Part shown: one piece after another, positions 1 through 6,566 of the stretch
How positions within the stretch are numbered: position 1 is the first letter of the stretch
Layout of the letters: each line of letters begins with the position of its first letter
From: JBMYZL01 sp965661765
Lineage (GTDB): Bacteria; Bacteroidota; Bacteroidia; Flavobacteriales_D; Sanyastnellaceae
Direction of reading: 5' to 3'
DNA: 19,659 bases
NCBI GenBank assembly: GCA_965661765.1
Contig: CBFIFE010000053.1
Coordinates: 1-19,659, forward strand
Notes under the pieces: generated by a model
What the model was told of the DNA's origin: nothing
Database searches by the model: none
What the model saw: the letters and a program-made list of their open reading frames with translations, nothing else
Made by a program: the position numbers and the translations under genes

Positions 1-2
1 CC

Positions 3-1172
3 AACACCACGTTTGATGCGCACGTTGCCGAAGATGGCGAATCGCTTCAGGTCGGCGACGTCACCATCAAGGTCTTGCACACGCCTGGCCACACGATGGA
101 AAGCACCACCTACCTCCTCATCGACGAAAACGGAAAAGACCACGCCATCTTCACCGGCGATACCCTGTTCCTCGGCGACGTAGGACGTCCCGACCTCGCT
201 CAAAAAGCGGCGACGCTGACGCAGGAGGAATTGGCGGGCACCCTGTTCGACAGCCTCCGCAGCAAGATTATGCCACTCGCGGATGACGTCACGGTCTACC
301 CGGGGCACGGCGCCGGATCGGCTTGCGGCAAAAACATGATGAAGGAGACCGTGGACACCCTCGGCAACCAAAAGGCGATGAACTACGCACTCCGCGCAGA
401 CATGACCCGCGAGGAATTCATCGCCGAGGTCACCGACGGCTTGCTCCCACCGCCTGCATACTTCCCGCTCAACGTGAAGCTGAACAAAGAAGGCTACGAA
501 CCCATCGACAACGTACTGAGCCGCGGTTTGGAGGCCTTGTCTCCCGATGCGTTTGAGGCCGTCGCGAACGAGACCGAAGCCCTCGTACTCGACGTGCGAA
601 GCCCTCAGGAATTTGCCGCCGCACACATCCCCAGCAGCATCTTCATCGGCATCGACGGCAATTTCGCGCCGTGGGTAGGTGAGCTAATTGTCGACGTGAA
701 CACAAACATCATCCTGGTGGCCCCCGAAGGACGCGAAGAGGAGGTCGTCACACGCCTTTCCCGTGTAGGATTCGACAAGACCTACGGGTACCTAAAAGGC
801 GGCATAGACGCCTGGGTAGCATCCGGCAAGGAAATCGATACTGTGAAGTCAGTTCCTGCAACCGAAATGGCCGCGAATTACGAGGCTTTTGCGGACCGCA
901 TTTTCGACGTCCGAAAGCCCGGTGAGCCCCTGTCTGAACACGTGTTGACTGCCCACCACACGCCGTTGAGCAGCCTCAACGACCACCTCGCTGAATTCCC
1001 ACAGGAAGGCGAGTTCTATGTGCACTGTGCAGGCGGTTACCGCTCCATGGTAGCCTCTTCCATCTTAAAGGCACGCGGCATTCACAACATGATTGATGTG
1101 CAGGGTGGGTACGGCGCCATCAAGGAGACGGACGCTCCGAAGTCGGATTACGTCTGCCCTTCGACATTGTAA
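3..1172 (+). CDS. Persulfide dioxygenase-rhodanese fusion (CstB-like), 5' partial
   Basis: The reading frame is open from base 3, so the start lies outside the window. The protein has an MBL-fold hydrolase domain followed by two rhodanese domains, the layout of CstB-type persulfide dioxygenase/sulfurtransferases that oxidise low-molecular-weight persulfides during sulfide detoxification. Seen in the sequence: the metal-site motif HTPGHT (about 78-95), GDTLFLGDVGRPDL (about 156-198) and PGHGAGSACGK (about 300-330), all typical of the ETHE1/CstB branch. The first rhodanese domain (about 580-840) begins LDVRSPQEF but has APEG where a catalytic Cys loop is expected, so it looks inactive. The second (about 895-1150) keeps a Cys loop, CAGGYRS. 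The domain order and the inactive middle domain fit CstB-like proteins. The substrate is inferred from the family. A hairpin follows the stop codon. Confidence 0.85.
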   Translation, partial: NTTFDAHVAEDGESLQVGDVTIKVLHTPGHTMESTTYLLIDENGKDHAIFTGDTLFLGDVGRPDLAQKAATLTQEELAGTLFDSLRSKIMPLADDVTVYPGHGAGSACGKNMMKETVDTLGNQKAMNYALRADMTREEFIAEVTDGLLPPPAYFPLNVKLNKEGYEPIDNVLSRGLEALSPDAFEAVANETEALVLDVRSPQEFAAAHIPSSIFIGIDGNFAPWVGELIVDVNTNIILVAPEGREEEVVTRLSRVGFDKTYGYLKGGIDAWVASGKEIDTVKSVPATEMAANYEAFADRIFDVRKPGEPLSEHVLTAHHTPLSSLNDHLAEFPQEGEFYVHCAGGYRSMVASSILKARGIHNMIDVQGGYGAIKETDAPKSDYVCPSTL

Positions 1173-1189
1173 AACGAGCCTGAATCGAA

Positions 1190-1223
1190 AAACGCCCGGC
1201 CTCTCATTGGAGACCGGGCGTTT
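1190..1223. terminator. Bidirectional intrinsic terminator
   Basis: A perfect 10-bp stem (1190-1199 with 1214-1223), lengthened by a short inner TCT/AGA pairing, is flanked by A/T-rich sequence on both sides. It lies between the plus-strand CstB-like gene and the minus-strand tRNA-Pro, so it can end transcripts from both directions. Confidence 0.75.
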
Positions 1224-1233
1224 CTATTTGTTG

Positions 1234-1308
1234 TCGGGGCGGCAGGATTCGAACCTGCGATCTCCTGGTCCCAAACCAGGCGCCGTAACCGGACTAGGCC
1301 ACGCCCCG
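1234..1308 (-). tRNA. tRNA-Pro (anticodon TGG)
   Basis: The minus strand folds into a cloverleaf. The acceptor stem CGGGGCG/CGCCCCG has discriminator A, the anticodon stem CCTGG/CCAGG encloses loop TTTGGGA (anticodon TGG), and the T arm is GCAGG-TTCGAAT-CCTGC. No CCA is encoded. A well-matched Bacteroidota promoter lies just upstream, and the hairpin at 1190-1223 can terminate the transcript. Confidence 0.95.
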
Positions 1309-1325
1309 AGCGCTGTAAGCGGGGG

Positions 1326-1355
1326 CAAAGATAGTTGAAATTAATCTGTGTGCAA
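1326..1355 (-). promoter_or_regulatory. Promoter of tRNA-Pro (TTG-N19-TATCTTTG)
   Basis: On the minus strand, TTG (1355-1353) is followed after exactly 19 nt by TATCTTTG (1333-1326), a full match to the Bacteroidota primary-sigma TAnnTTTG element. The predicted transcript start is about 10 nt upstream of the tRNA. The promoter overlaps the stop codon end of the ACR3 gene by only a few bases. Confidence 0.75.
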
Positions 1356-1357
1356 CC

Positions 1358-2401
1358 TCAACTCGGATAGTATTTCGCTTTGAGTCGGAAGGCCACGCGC
1401 ACGAGTAAAATCAAGGCTGGCACTTCCACCAAGGGCCCTATCACTCCGGCAAATGCTTCCCCGGAATTCAACCCAAATACCGCAATGGCCACGGCGATGG
1501 CGAGCTCAAAATTGTTGCCCGCCGCTGTGAACGCGATGGCGGCGTTTTGATCGTAGGTCGCCCCCACGGCTTTGCTCACAAAGAATCCAATGAGGAACAT
1601 CGCCGCGAAATAGATCAACAAAGGGATCGCGATGGTGACGACGTCCATGGGGATTTGGACAATCAACTCGCCTTTCAACGAGAACATGACCACAATAGTG
1701 AAGAGCAGCGCCACAAGTGTCATGGGGGAAATGGCCGGGATGAATTTGGTCGCATACCACTGTTCGCCAAACGCCTTGGTCAACCCCATTCGGCTCAACG
1801 CACCCGCCAGAAATGGGATGCCCAAATAAATCGCCACACTCTCCGCAATGGTGCCGATGGACACGTCCACAATCGCACCGTCGAATCCAAAATAAGGAGG
1901 CAACACAGTGATGAACAGCCAGGCATAAAAGCTGTAGGCGAACACCTGAAACAGACTATTGAGGGCAACGAGTCCCGCTCCGTATTCGCTGCTGCCATCT
2001 GCCAAATCATTCCACACCAAGACCATGGCAATGCAGCGCGCCAACCCAATCAAGATCAGCCCCACCATGTAGTCCGGGTGATCCTGCAAAAAGATCAAGG
2101 CGAGCGCAAACATCAACACCGGCCCTACAATCCAATTCAACACCAACGAAACGGACAACACACGCACATTGCGAAATACCGCCGGAAGCAATGTGTAATT
2201 GGCCTTGGCCAACGGTGGGTACATCATCAAAATCAACCCCACGGCAATGGGCACATTTGTACTTCCGTACGTCAAAGCATCAATGGCCTCGGGCAAAGCG
2301 GGCAGGCCGTAGCCCAACCCCACTCCCAGCGCCATCGCCAGGAATATCCAAAGGGTCAGGTAGCGATCAAGAAAGCTCAGGTCTTTAGGTGCATTCGTCA
2401 T
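1358..2401 (-). CDS. ACR3-family arsenite efflux permease
   Basis: A 347-residue integral membrane protein with about ten hydrophobic segments, of normal length for ACR3 (often annotated arsB). ACR3 exports arsenite [As(OH)3] across the inner membrane using the proton-motive force. Seen in the sequence: the family signature GLARCIAMVLVWNDLA with the conserved transport Cys at residue 123, and the C-terminal block GNNFELAIAVAIAVFG with the conserved Glu. Its ATG overlaps the stop codon of the upstream arsenate reductase gene by 4 nt (2398-2401), so the two are translationally coupled: reductase first, pump second. No arsR regulator gene is present in the window. Fusion domains are absent. Confidence 0.93.
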   Translation of the reverse strand: MTNAPKDLSFLDRYLTLWIFLAMALGVGLGYGLPALPEAIDALTYGSTNVPIAVGLILMMYPPLAKANYTLLPAVFRNVRVLSVSLVLNWIVGPVLMFALALIFLQDHPDYMVGLILIGLARCIAMVLVWNDLADGSSEYGAGLVALNSLFQVFAYSFYAWLFITVLPPYFGFDGAIVDVSIGTIAESVAIYLGIPFLAGALSRMGLTKAFGEQWYATKFIPAISPMTLVALLFTIVVMFSLKGELIVQIPMDVVTIAIPLLIYFAAMFLIGFFVSKAVGATYDQNAAIAFTAAGNNFELAIAVAIAVFGLNSGEAFAGVIGPLVEVPALILLVRVAFRLKAKYYPS

Positions 2402-3009
2402 GAGGGGAACGTGATTTGCGAGAAAACGTGCAGCATTTCTGAAGCGATTTGGTCCGAGCGTTCGTCGTAACGGGCGGCCTCCTCCGGCATTTCATCAAAC
2501 GCCTTGGGATCGTTGTAGCGGACTGCAAGCCGCACCTCGGCATCGGGAATAAACGGGCAATGCTCATCGGCATGAGCACAGGTCATCACAGCCGCAAACG
2601 GCCCACCTGCATTGGCCGGGTCATCGAACACTTTGGAAAAGGCGCGCACGCCTTCCCCATCGGGTGAGTGCCGCACCACATACACCGGATTCGGACCGCT
2701 GCCGTGCTCCACTTTAAAGCCACTCCGTTCCGTGGAAGCCACCGCGCGCTCGTTGAAGGCCGTGACCTCCACCCCTCCAGACAAACACACCACCGGCACC
2801 CCGAAATAATCCGCAGCAGTTTGTGCCCAAATCTGCGAAAACTGACTCCTTCTTGAATTGTGGGTGCAGATGAAATTCAGCCGCACCGGTGCGTTTGCAT
2901 CGACTTTGGCTTGGATGTAATCGATCAACGGTAGAAGCACTTCCAACCTGTTCGCAGGAGGCGTTGCTGATCGCAGCGCGTGAATCCTTTCTAAAAGGGC
3001 AGGGTACAT
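2398..3009 (-). CDS. Thioredoxin-type arsenate reductase / LMW-PTP family protein
   Basis: A 203-residue cytosolic protein of the low-molecular-weight phosphatase fold, predicted to reduce arsenate to arsenite for export by the neighbouring ACR3. Seen in the sequence: the P-loop CTHNSRRS (Cys48-x5-Arg54), and a second pair Cys144-x6-Cys151 (CAHADEHC) with the spacing of the redox relay in S. aureus ArsC. Three cysteines in this arrangement argue for a thioredoxin-coupled arsenate reductase rather than a tyrosine phosphatase. An N-terminal extension of about 40 residues, also found in Bacteroidota homologues, precedes the catalytic fold. The ATG at 3009 is the first in frame, and the gene is coupled to ACR3 through an ATGA overlap. 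The promoter is not clearly recognisable. Confidence 0.85.
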   Translation of the reverse strand: MYPALLERIHALRSATPPANRLEVLLPLIDYIQAKVDANAPVRLNFICTHNSRRSQFSQIWAQTAADYFGVPVVCLSGGVEVTAFNERAVASTERSGFKVEHGSGPNPVYVVRHSPDGEGVRAFSKVFDDPANAGGPFAAVMTCAHADEHCPFIPDAEVRLAVRYNDPKAFDEMPEEAARYDERSDQIASEMLHVFSQITFPS

Positions 3010-3103
3010 ATGTGGACGTGAAGTAGACAGGGTGGATTGGGGAAAGACAAAATTGCAAAACGATAGGATAGCTCCCCGTGCAAGTTTGTTACCAATTCAT
3101 GAA

Positions 3104-3126
3104 CACCCCCGCCGATTTCGGGGGTG
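3104..3126. other. Inverted repeat upstream of the arsenic operon
   Basis: A perfect 8-bp inverted repeat (CACCCCCG, 7-nt loop, CGGGGGTG) lies about 95 nt upstream of the arsenate reductase start. No T-tract follows in either direction, so a terminator is unlikely. An operator or leader hairpin is possible, but the sequence does not resemble a known ArsR site I can name. Confidence 0.35.
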
Positions 3127-3136
3127 AGTTTGACGC

Positions 3137-3170
3137 AAAAAAAATGCCCAGAACATTGGCTCTGAGCATT
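3137..3170 (-). terminator. Intrinsic terminator downstream of tRNA-Ser
   Basis: On the minus strand, a stem formed by AATGCTCAGA and TCTGGGCATT (3143-3170, one G-T pair) is followed by eight T residues (complement of 3137-3144). It lies about 27 nt after the 3' end of tRNA-Ser. Confidence 0.8.
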
Positions 3171-3196
3171 TTGCATCCCAAGGGATATTGATTGAG

Positions 3197-3280
3197 CGGA
3201 GAGACCGGGATTCGAACCCGGGCGACGGTTGCCCGCCGACAGATTAGCAATCTGCTCCGTTACCACTCCGGCACCTCTCC
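3197..3280 (-). tRNA. tRNA-Ser (anticodon GCT)
   Basis: The minus strand gives a class II tRNA. The acceptor stem GGAGAGG/TCTCTCC has discriminator G, the anticodon stem GCAGA/TCTGT encloses loop TTGCTAA (anticodon GCT), the long variable arm is CGGCGGGCAACCGTCGC, and the T arm is CCGGG-TTCGAAT-CCCGG. No CCA is encoded. It is flanked by its own promoter (3311-3340) and terminator (3137-3170). Confidence 0.95.
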
Positions 3281-3310
3281 AGCAACAAACACCTTGGTCT
3301 GAAGCGGCGA

Positions 3311-3340
3311 CAAAGTTACGACATTCTGTTGCGCAAACAA
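3311..3340 (-). promoter_or_regulatory. Promoter of tRNA-Ser (TTG-N19-TAACTTTG)
   Basis: On the minus strand, TTG (3340-3338) is followed after exactly 19 nt by TAACTTTG (3318-3311), matching the Bacteroidota consensus. It faces a divergent promoter for the Cys-rich gene, and the two upstream elements overlap at 3329-3340. Confidence 0.7.
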
Positions 3341-3358
3341 GAATTTTCGACTATCTTG
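3329..3358 (+). promoter_or_regulatory. Promoter of the Cys-rich secreted protein gene
   Basis: TTG (3329-3331), a 20-nt spacer and TATCTTG (3352-3358) resemble the Bacteroidota TTG-N19/20-TAnnTTTG promoter. The predicted leader before the ATG at 3402 is about 35-40 nt and has no Shine-Dalgarno sequence. It is divergent from, and partly overlaps, the tRNA-Ser promoter. Confidence 0.55.
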
Positions 3359-3401
3359 TTGCGTTGAAAACATACTTACCTAAACACCAACGCTTCGCAT
3401 T

Positions 3402-3779
3402 ATGAAGAAAATTTTGATTCTCAGCGCATTCGCCTTCTTCGCTTTCGCAGCGAACGCACAAAGCGATGCTTCTACTGCTTCTTCAAAGTCCACTACACAG
3501 ACCATGAAGAGCTCCGCTATCGGTGGCGCGACCACAAAGTCTGCTGTCGACAAGGGAGCGGATGCGAAGTCAACTGAGCAAACTGCTGACAAGAAATCCG
3601 GAGAGTGCACCAAGGGCAAAGAAGGCAAGTCAGCCGGATGTTGCAGCAAAGACGGTGCAAAGAAAGAAGGTGCTTGCACGAAGGGCGAGGAGAAGGCAGG
3701 CAGCTCTTGCTGCAGCAAAGGGGGTGAGAAGAAGGATGGTGCATCTTGCCAAGGCAAGACCGAAGAAAAGAAACAATAA
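3402..3779 (+). CDS. Secreted Cys/Lys-rich repeat protein, function unknown
   Basis: A 125-residue protein with a clear Sec signal peptide (KKILILSAFAFFAFAANAQ, cleavage after about residue 19-20). The mature chain is low-complexity, rich in Ser/Thr/Ala/Lys in its first half and Lys/Gly/Glu/Cys in its second. The seven cysteines fall in a pattern: C69...C80-C81, C92...C103-C104, C116. The first two groups repeat with a 23-residue period (C-x10-CC). The arrangement suggests thiol metal ligands or disulfides in the periplasm or outside the cell, but no family is recognised and the function is not known. The gene has its own promoter (3329-3358) and a strong terminator (3856-3886), so it is monocistronic. 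The arsenic genes and tRNA-Ser lie divergently upstream. Confidence 0.8.
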   Translation: MKKILILSAFAFFAFAANAQSDASTASSKSTTQTMKSSAIGGATTKSAVDKGADAKSTEQTADKKSGECTKGKEGKSAGCCSKDGAKKEGACTKGEEKAGSSCCSKGGEKKDGASCQGKTEEKKQ

Positions 3780-3855
3780 GACCCAAATCGCAGCGCAGCA
3801 TGCTGACTTTCGGTCGGCGTGAGGCGTGAATCCTTGCCAGCGACTCGACTCGAAG

Positions 3856-3887
3856 GCCGTTCTCCATGAGGAGGACGGCTTTTTTTG
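3856..3887 (+). terminator. Intrinsic terminator of the Cys-rich protein gene
   Basis: GCCGTTCTCC and GGAGGACGGC (3856-3879, one G-T wobble, short ATGA-type loop) form a GC-rich stem followed by a run of seven T residues. It lies about 75 nt after the stop codon at 3779. Confidence 0.85.
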
Positions 3888-3948
3888 TTCAGGCTCCCTC
3901 GAAGAGTCGATTGTTCTGAGACGGACGTGGCGCGCGACGACCCAGTTG

Positions 3949-5169
3949 TCAAGCAGTCACCCCGACCATCTCATCCGCCAAATCAGAAATGTACTCTCCG
4001 ATGGCCAGTGCTGCTGTGGCGGCTGGCGATGGCGCGTTCAACACATGAATGCTTCGGGACGTGGTCTCGATGCGAAAGTCATCTTTTGTGTCGCCATTCG
4101 TTGAGAGCAGAAGCGCACGAACGCCGCTGCGTCCAGGCCGGAGATCGCCCATTTCCAGAGACGGAATCAAACGCTGAAGCGTCTTCAAAAACAAACGCTT
4201 CGAAAACGCCCGCCGGTATTCGTTGATGCCAAAGGACATGTTGTTGAAGAACAGCTTCCACGTTCCCCCGTAGCCCAAAGCCTCCATGGTGTCGCGCAAA
4301 TCAAAATCTGTCTTGCCGTAGCCCTCCCGCTTGAACGTGAAAACGGCATTGGGCCCGCACTCAATTTCACCATCCGTCATGCGGGTGAAGTGGACCCCGA
4401 GGAACGGGAAGTCGGGGTTGGGAACGGGATAAATCAAGTTCCGAACCTTGTGCTTTGCGTGGTCCTCGAGTTCGTAATAGTCCCCTCGGAAGCCGACGAC
4501 GCGTTCCCGCAAGGCCACGCCGTCCTTTCGCGCCAAACGATCCGCCTGCAAACCTCCACAGACAATGTGACGGCGAGCGATGTACTGCCCCTTGTTCGTA
4601 TGTATGACTGTGGAACCCTCCGAAGAAGGCGAAAATCCAGTGACCTCCTCGCCGAGGCGCAGGACGCTTCTCGGTTGGATGGAAAGGGCGATTTCCACCA
4701 TCTTTTCGGTCGCTGCTCGGTAATCGATGATGCCTGTGACGGGAACCCAAAGGGCAGCGGTGCCACGACAGTGCGGTTCGATGTCCCGAAGTTCGTCGCC
4801 GGTGATGCGCTGGAGCCCCTCGATTTGGTTTTGAAGACCGATTCCATGAATCTTTTCCAACATCGGCAACTCGGAATCATCCGCAGCGACCACAACCTTG
4901 CCGCAAACATCGTGCGGCACCTTGTGCTCTTGCGCAAATTTGACCAACGCCTTGCGCCCCGCCACACAATTGCGGGCCTTCAGCGACCCCGGGGGGTAGT
5001 ACAAGCCAGAATGGATGACCCCCGAATTGTTGCCTGTCTGGTGATCCGCCAGCGCGGGCATTTTTTCCACCAGCAACAGGCGAGCCTCCGGATGGCGACG
5101 CTGCATTTCGTAAAATGTCGCAGCACCCACGATGCCGCCACCCACAATCACCCAGTCAAATTGTTCCAT
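3949..5169 (-). CDS. lhgO: L-2-hydroxyglutarate oxidase (FAD-dependent)
   Basis: A 406-residue FAD-dependent oxidoreductase of the DAO fold that oxidises L-2-hydroxyglutarate to 2-oxoglutarate, usually passing electrons to the membrane quinone pool. Seen in the sequence: an N-terminal Rossmann motif VIVGGGIVGAAT (residues 7-18), the ribose-binding acidic residue in LLLVEK (about 35), the family signature NNSGVIHSGLYYPPGSLK (47-64) and the C-terminal block RPGRSGVRA. The length is normal for LhgO. An in-frame ATG at 5202 would add 11 residues of no homology (MAWNRFYLCWR). The start at 5169 is preferred because the flavin motif then sits at the usual position and a TACCTTTG promoter element lies only 7 nt upstream. 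It is divergent from the MFS gene. Confidence 0.92.
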   Translation of the reverse strand: MEQFDWVIVGGGIVGAATFYEMQRRHPEARLLLVEKMPALADHQTGNNSGVIHSGLYYPPGSLKARNCVAGRKALVKFAQEHKVPHDVCGKVVVAADDSELPMLEKIHGIGLQNQIEGLQRITGDELRDIEPHCRGTAALWVPVTGIIDYRAATEKMVEIALSIQPRSVLRLGEEVTGFSPSSEGSTVIHTNKGQYIARRHIVCGGLQADRLARKDGVALRERVVGFRGDYYELEDHAKHKVRNLIYPVPNPDFPFLGVHFTRMTDGEIECGPNAVFTFKREGYGKTDFDLRDTMEALGYGGTWKLFFNNMSFGINEYRRAFSKRLFLKTLQRLIPSLEMGDLRPGRSGVRALLLSTNGDTKDDFRIETTSRSIHVLNAPSPAATAALAIGEYISDLADEMVGVTA

Positions 5170-5176
5170 GCGCCAG

Positions 5177-5184
5177 CAAAGGTA
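5177..5184 (-). promoter_or_regulatory. -7 element of lhgO
   Basis: On the minus strand TACCTTTG fully matches TAnnTTTG and ends 7 nt before the chosen lhgO ATG, implying a nearly leaderless mRNA. No TTG at the right distance is seen upstream. Confidence 0.45.
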
Positions 5185-5206
5185 AAACCGATTCCATGCC
5201 ACTCCC

Positions 5207-5213
5207 TATCTTG
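5207..5213 (+). promoter_or_regulatory. -7 element of the MFS transporter gene
   Basis: TATCTTG ends 6 nt before the ATG at 5220 and fits TAnnTTTG except for the last positions. It supports a short-leader or leaderless start at 5220. No upstream TTG is seen at the expected spacing. Confidence 0.4.
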
Positions 5214-5219
5214 CCGGGC

Positions 5220-6536
5220 ATGACTTCTTCCCCTCAACAAGCGGATCATTCCCCGATGCACAGCAAACGCGTGCAAAACGCTTGGGCATTGTATGATTGG
5301 GCGAACAGCGTCTACTCCCTGGTGATCACAACCGCCATTTTCCCCATCTTCTATACCGGCCTGACCACATCGGAAACCCCTGACGGAGGAACGAGCGACA
5401 AAGTGCTGTTCTTCGGGGCGGAATTCATCAACACCCAGTTGTACAGCTATGTGCTCGCCGCGAGCTTTCTCATCGTCATCATTGCAAGTCCCCTTCTGAG
5501 CGGAATGGCAGATTATGCGGGCAAGAAACTGTTTTTCATGAAAGTGTTCTGCTACCTCGGCAGCGCTTCGTGTGCCACCATGTATTTCTTCAATGCGGCC
5601 CACTTGGAATGGAGCATGCTGTCGTTGTTTCTGGCGAACGTCGGGTTCTGGGGCAGCTTGGGCTTCTACAACGCCTACTTGCCTGAAATCGCCCCGCGAG
5701 AAGACCATGACAAGTTGGGCGCCCGCGGATACATCATGGGCTATGCCGGCAGCCTCCTTCTTTTGCTTGTTTGCCTGGGCATGATTCTGGGCATCGGCAA
5801 CCATTTGACGCGATGGTCCTTTGTGCTGGTGGGGGTTTGGTGGATCCTGTGGGCCCAAATCCCATTCCGCAGACTCCCCGCGAACCCCTTCAACCGAAAA
5901 TGGGAATCCGGCAACATTTTCTGGCACGGCTTCCGCGAGCTGCGAAAAGTCGCGGACGATTTGCGCCAGCGCCCCTCCCTCAAACGCTACCTCATCGGCT
6001 TTTTCATCATTTCCATGGCCATCCAAACCATCATGTTGATGGCATCCTCCTTCGGCATCAAGGAAGCGGGCTTGACCGGCAGCGAGTTGATCGTGGCCAT
6101 CATCGCCGTTCAGTTGCTGGCCATCCCCGGCGCTTGGCTCGTGTCGTGGCTTTCGGGGCGGATCGGCAACATTCGCACGTTGATTTGGTGCATCCTGGTT
6201 TGGGTGGGGGTCTGCGTGTACGCCTGGGCGTTTGTCAATGGCAAGTTGGGCTTCTATGTGGCCGCCGGTTTCATCGGTTTCATGATGGGCGGGACTCAAA
6301 GTTTGAATCGTTCAACTTATGCCAAACTCCTGCCCGACACCGAAGACCACGCCTCCTACTTCAGTTTTTATGAAGTGCTGGAAAAGGGAGGGCTGATCAT
6401 CGGGATGTTCAGCTGGGGATACATTGAGGGGTTCACGGGGTCCATGCGGTCGAGCATCTTGGCGTTGATTGTGTTTTTCGCAGCGAGTTTGGTGGCGTTT
6501 TACAGCATCCCAAAGCAGGACCGATTTGCGAGCTGA
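5220..6536 (+). CDS. MFS transporter, UMF1 / Atg22-like family
   Basis: A 438-residue polytopic protein with about 12 hydrophobic segments. The N-terminal signature AWALYDWANSVYSLVITTAIFP is diagnostic of the UMF1 branch of the major facilitator superfamily (related to yeast vacuolar Atg22, an amino-acid effluxer). Bacterial members are common but their substrates are mostly unknown, so none is assigned here. Other family features seen are the acidic loop after TM2 to TM3 (GMADYAGKK), the block LPEIAPREDHDKLGARGY and the C-terminal GGTQSLNRSTYAKLLP. The start is taken as ATG 5220, just after a promoter-like TATCTTG. In-frame starts further upstream would overlap the divergent lhgO gene and add non-conserved residues. 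It converges on the OmpA-like gene with about 30 nt between stops. Confidence 0.88.
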   Translation: MTSSPQQADHSPMHSKRVQNAWALYDWANSVYSLVITTAIFPIFYTGLTTSETPDGGTSDKVLFFGAEFINTQLYSYVLAASFLIVIIASPLLSGMADYAGKKLFFMKVFCYLGSASCATMYFFNAAHLEWSMLSLFLANVGFWGSLGFYNAYLPEIAPREDHDKLGARGYIMGYAGSLLLLLVCLGMILGIGNHLTRWSFVLVGVWWILWAQIPFRRLPANPFNRKWESGNIFWHGFRELRKVADDLRQRPSLKRYLIGFFIISMAIQTIMLMASSFGIKEAGLTGSELIVAIIAVQLLAIPGAWLVSWLSGRIGNIRTLIWCILVWVGVCVYAWAFVNGKLGFYVAAGFIGFMMGGTQSLNRSTYAKLLPDTEDHASYFSFYEVLEKGGLIIGMFSWGYIEGFTGSMRSSILALIVFFAASLVAFYSIPKQDRFAS

Positions 6537-6566
6537 ACGATGCGGAGACGAGATGCGGAGACGCGG

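Noticed and set aside
1547..2470. Long plus-strand open frame opposite the ACR3 gene
   Set aside because: It is the mirror of the ACR3 codons, with His/Gln-rich nonsense composition and no recognisable motif.
3104..3126. Terminator upstream of the arsenic operon
   Set aside because: The stem is strong but there is no T-tract on either strand; listed as an inverted repeat only.
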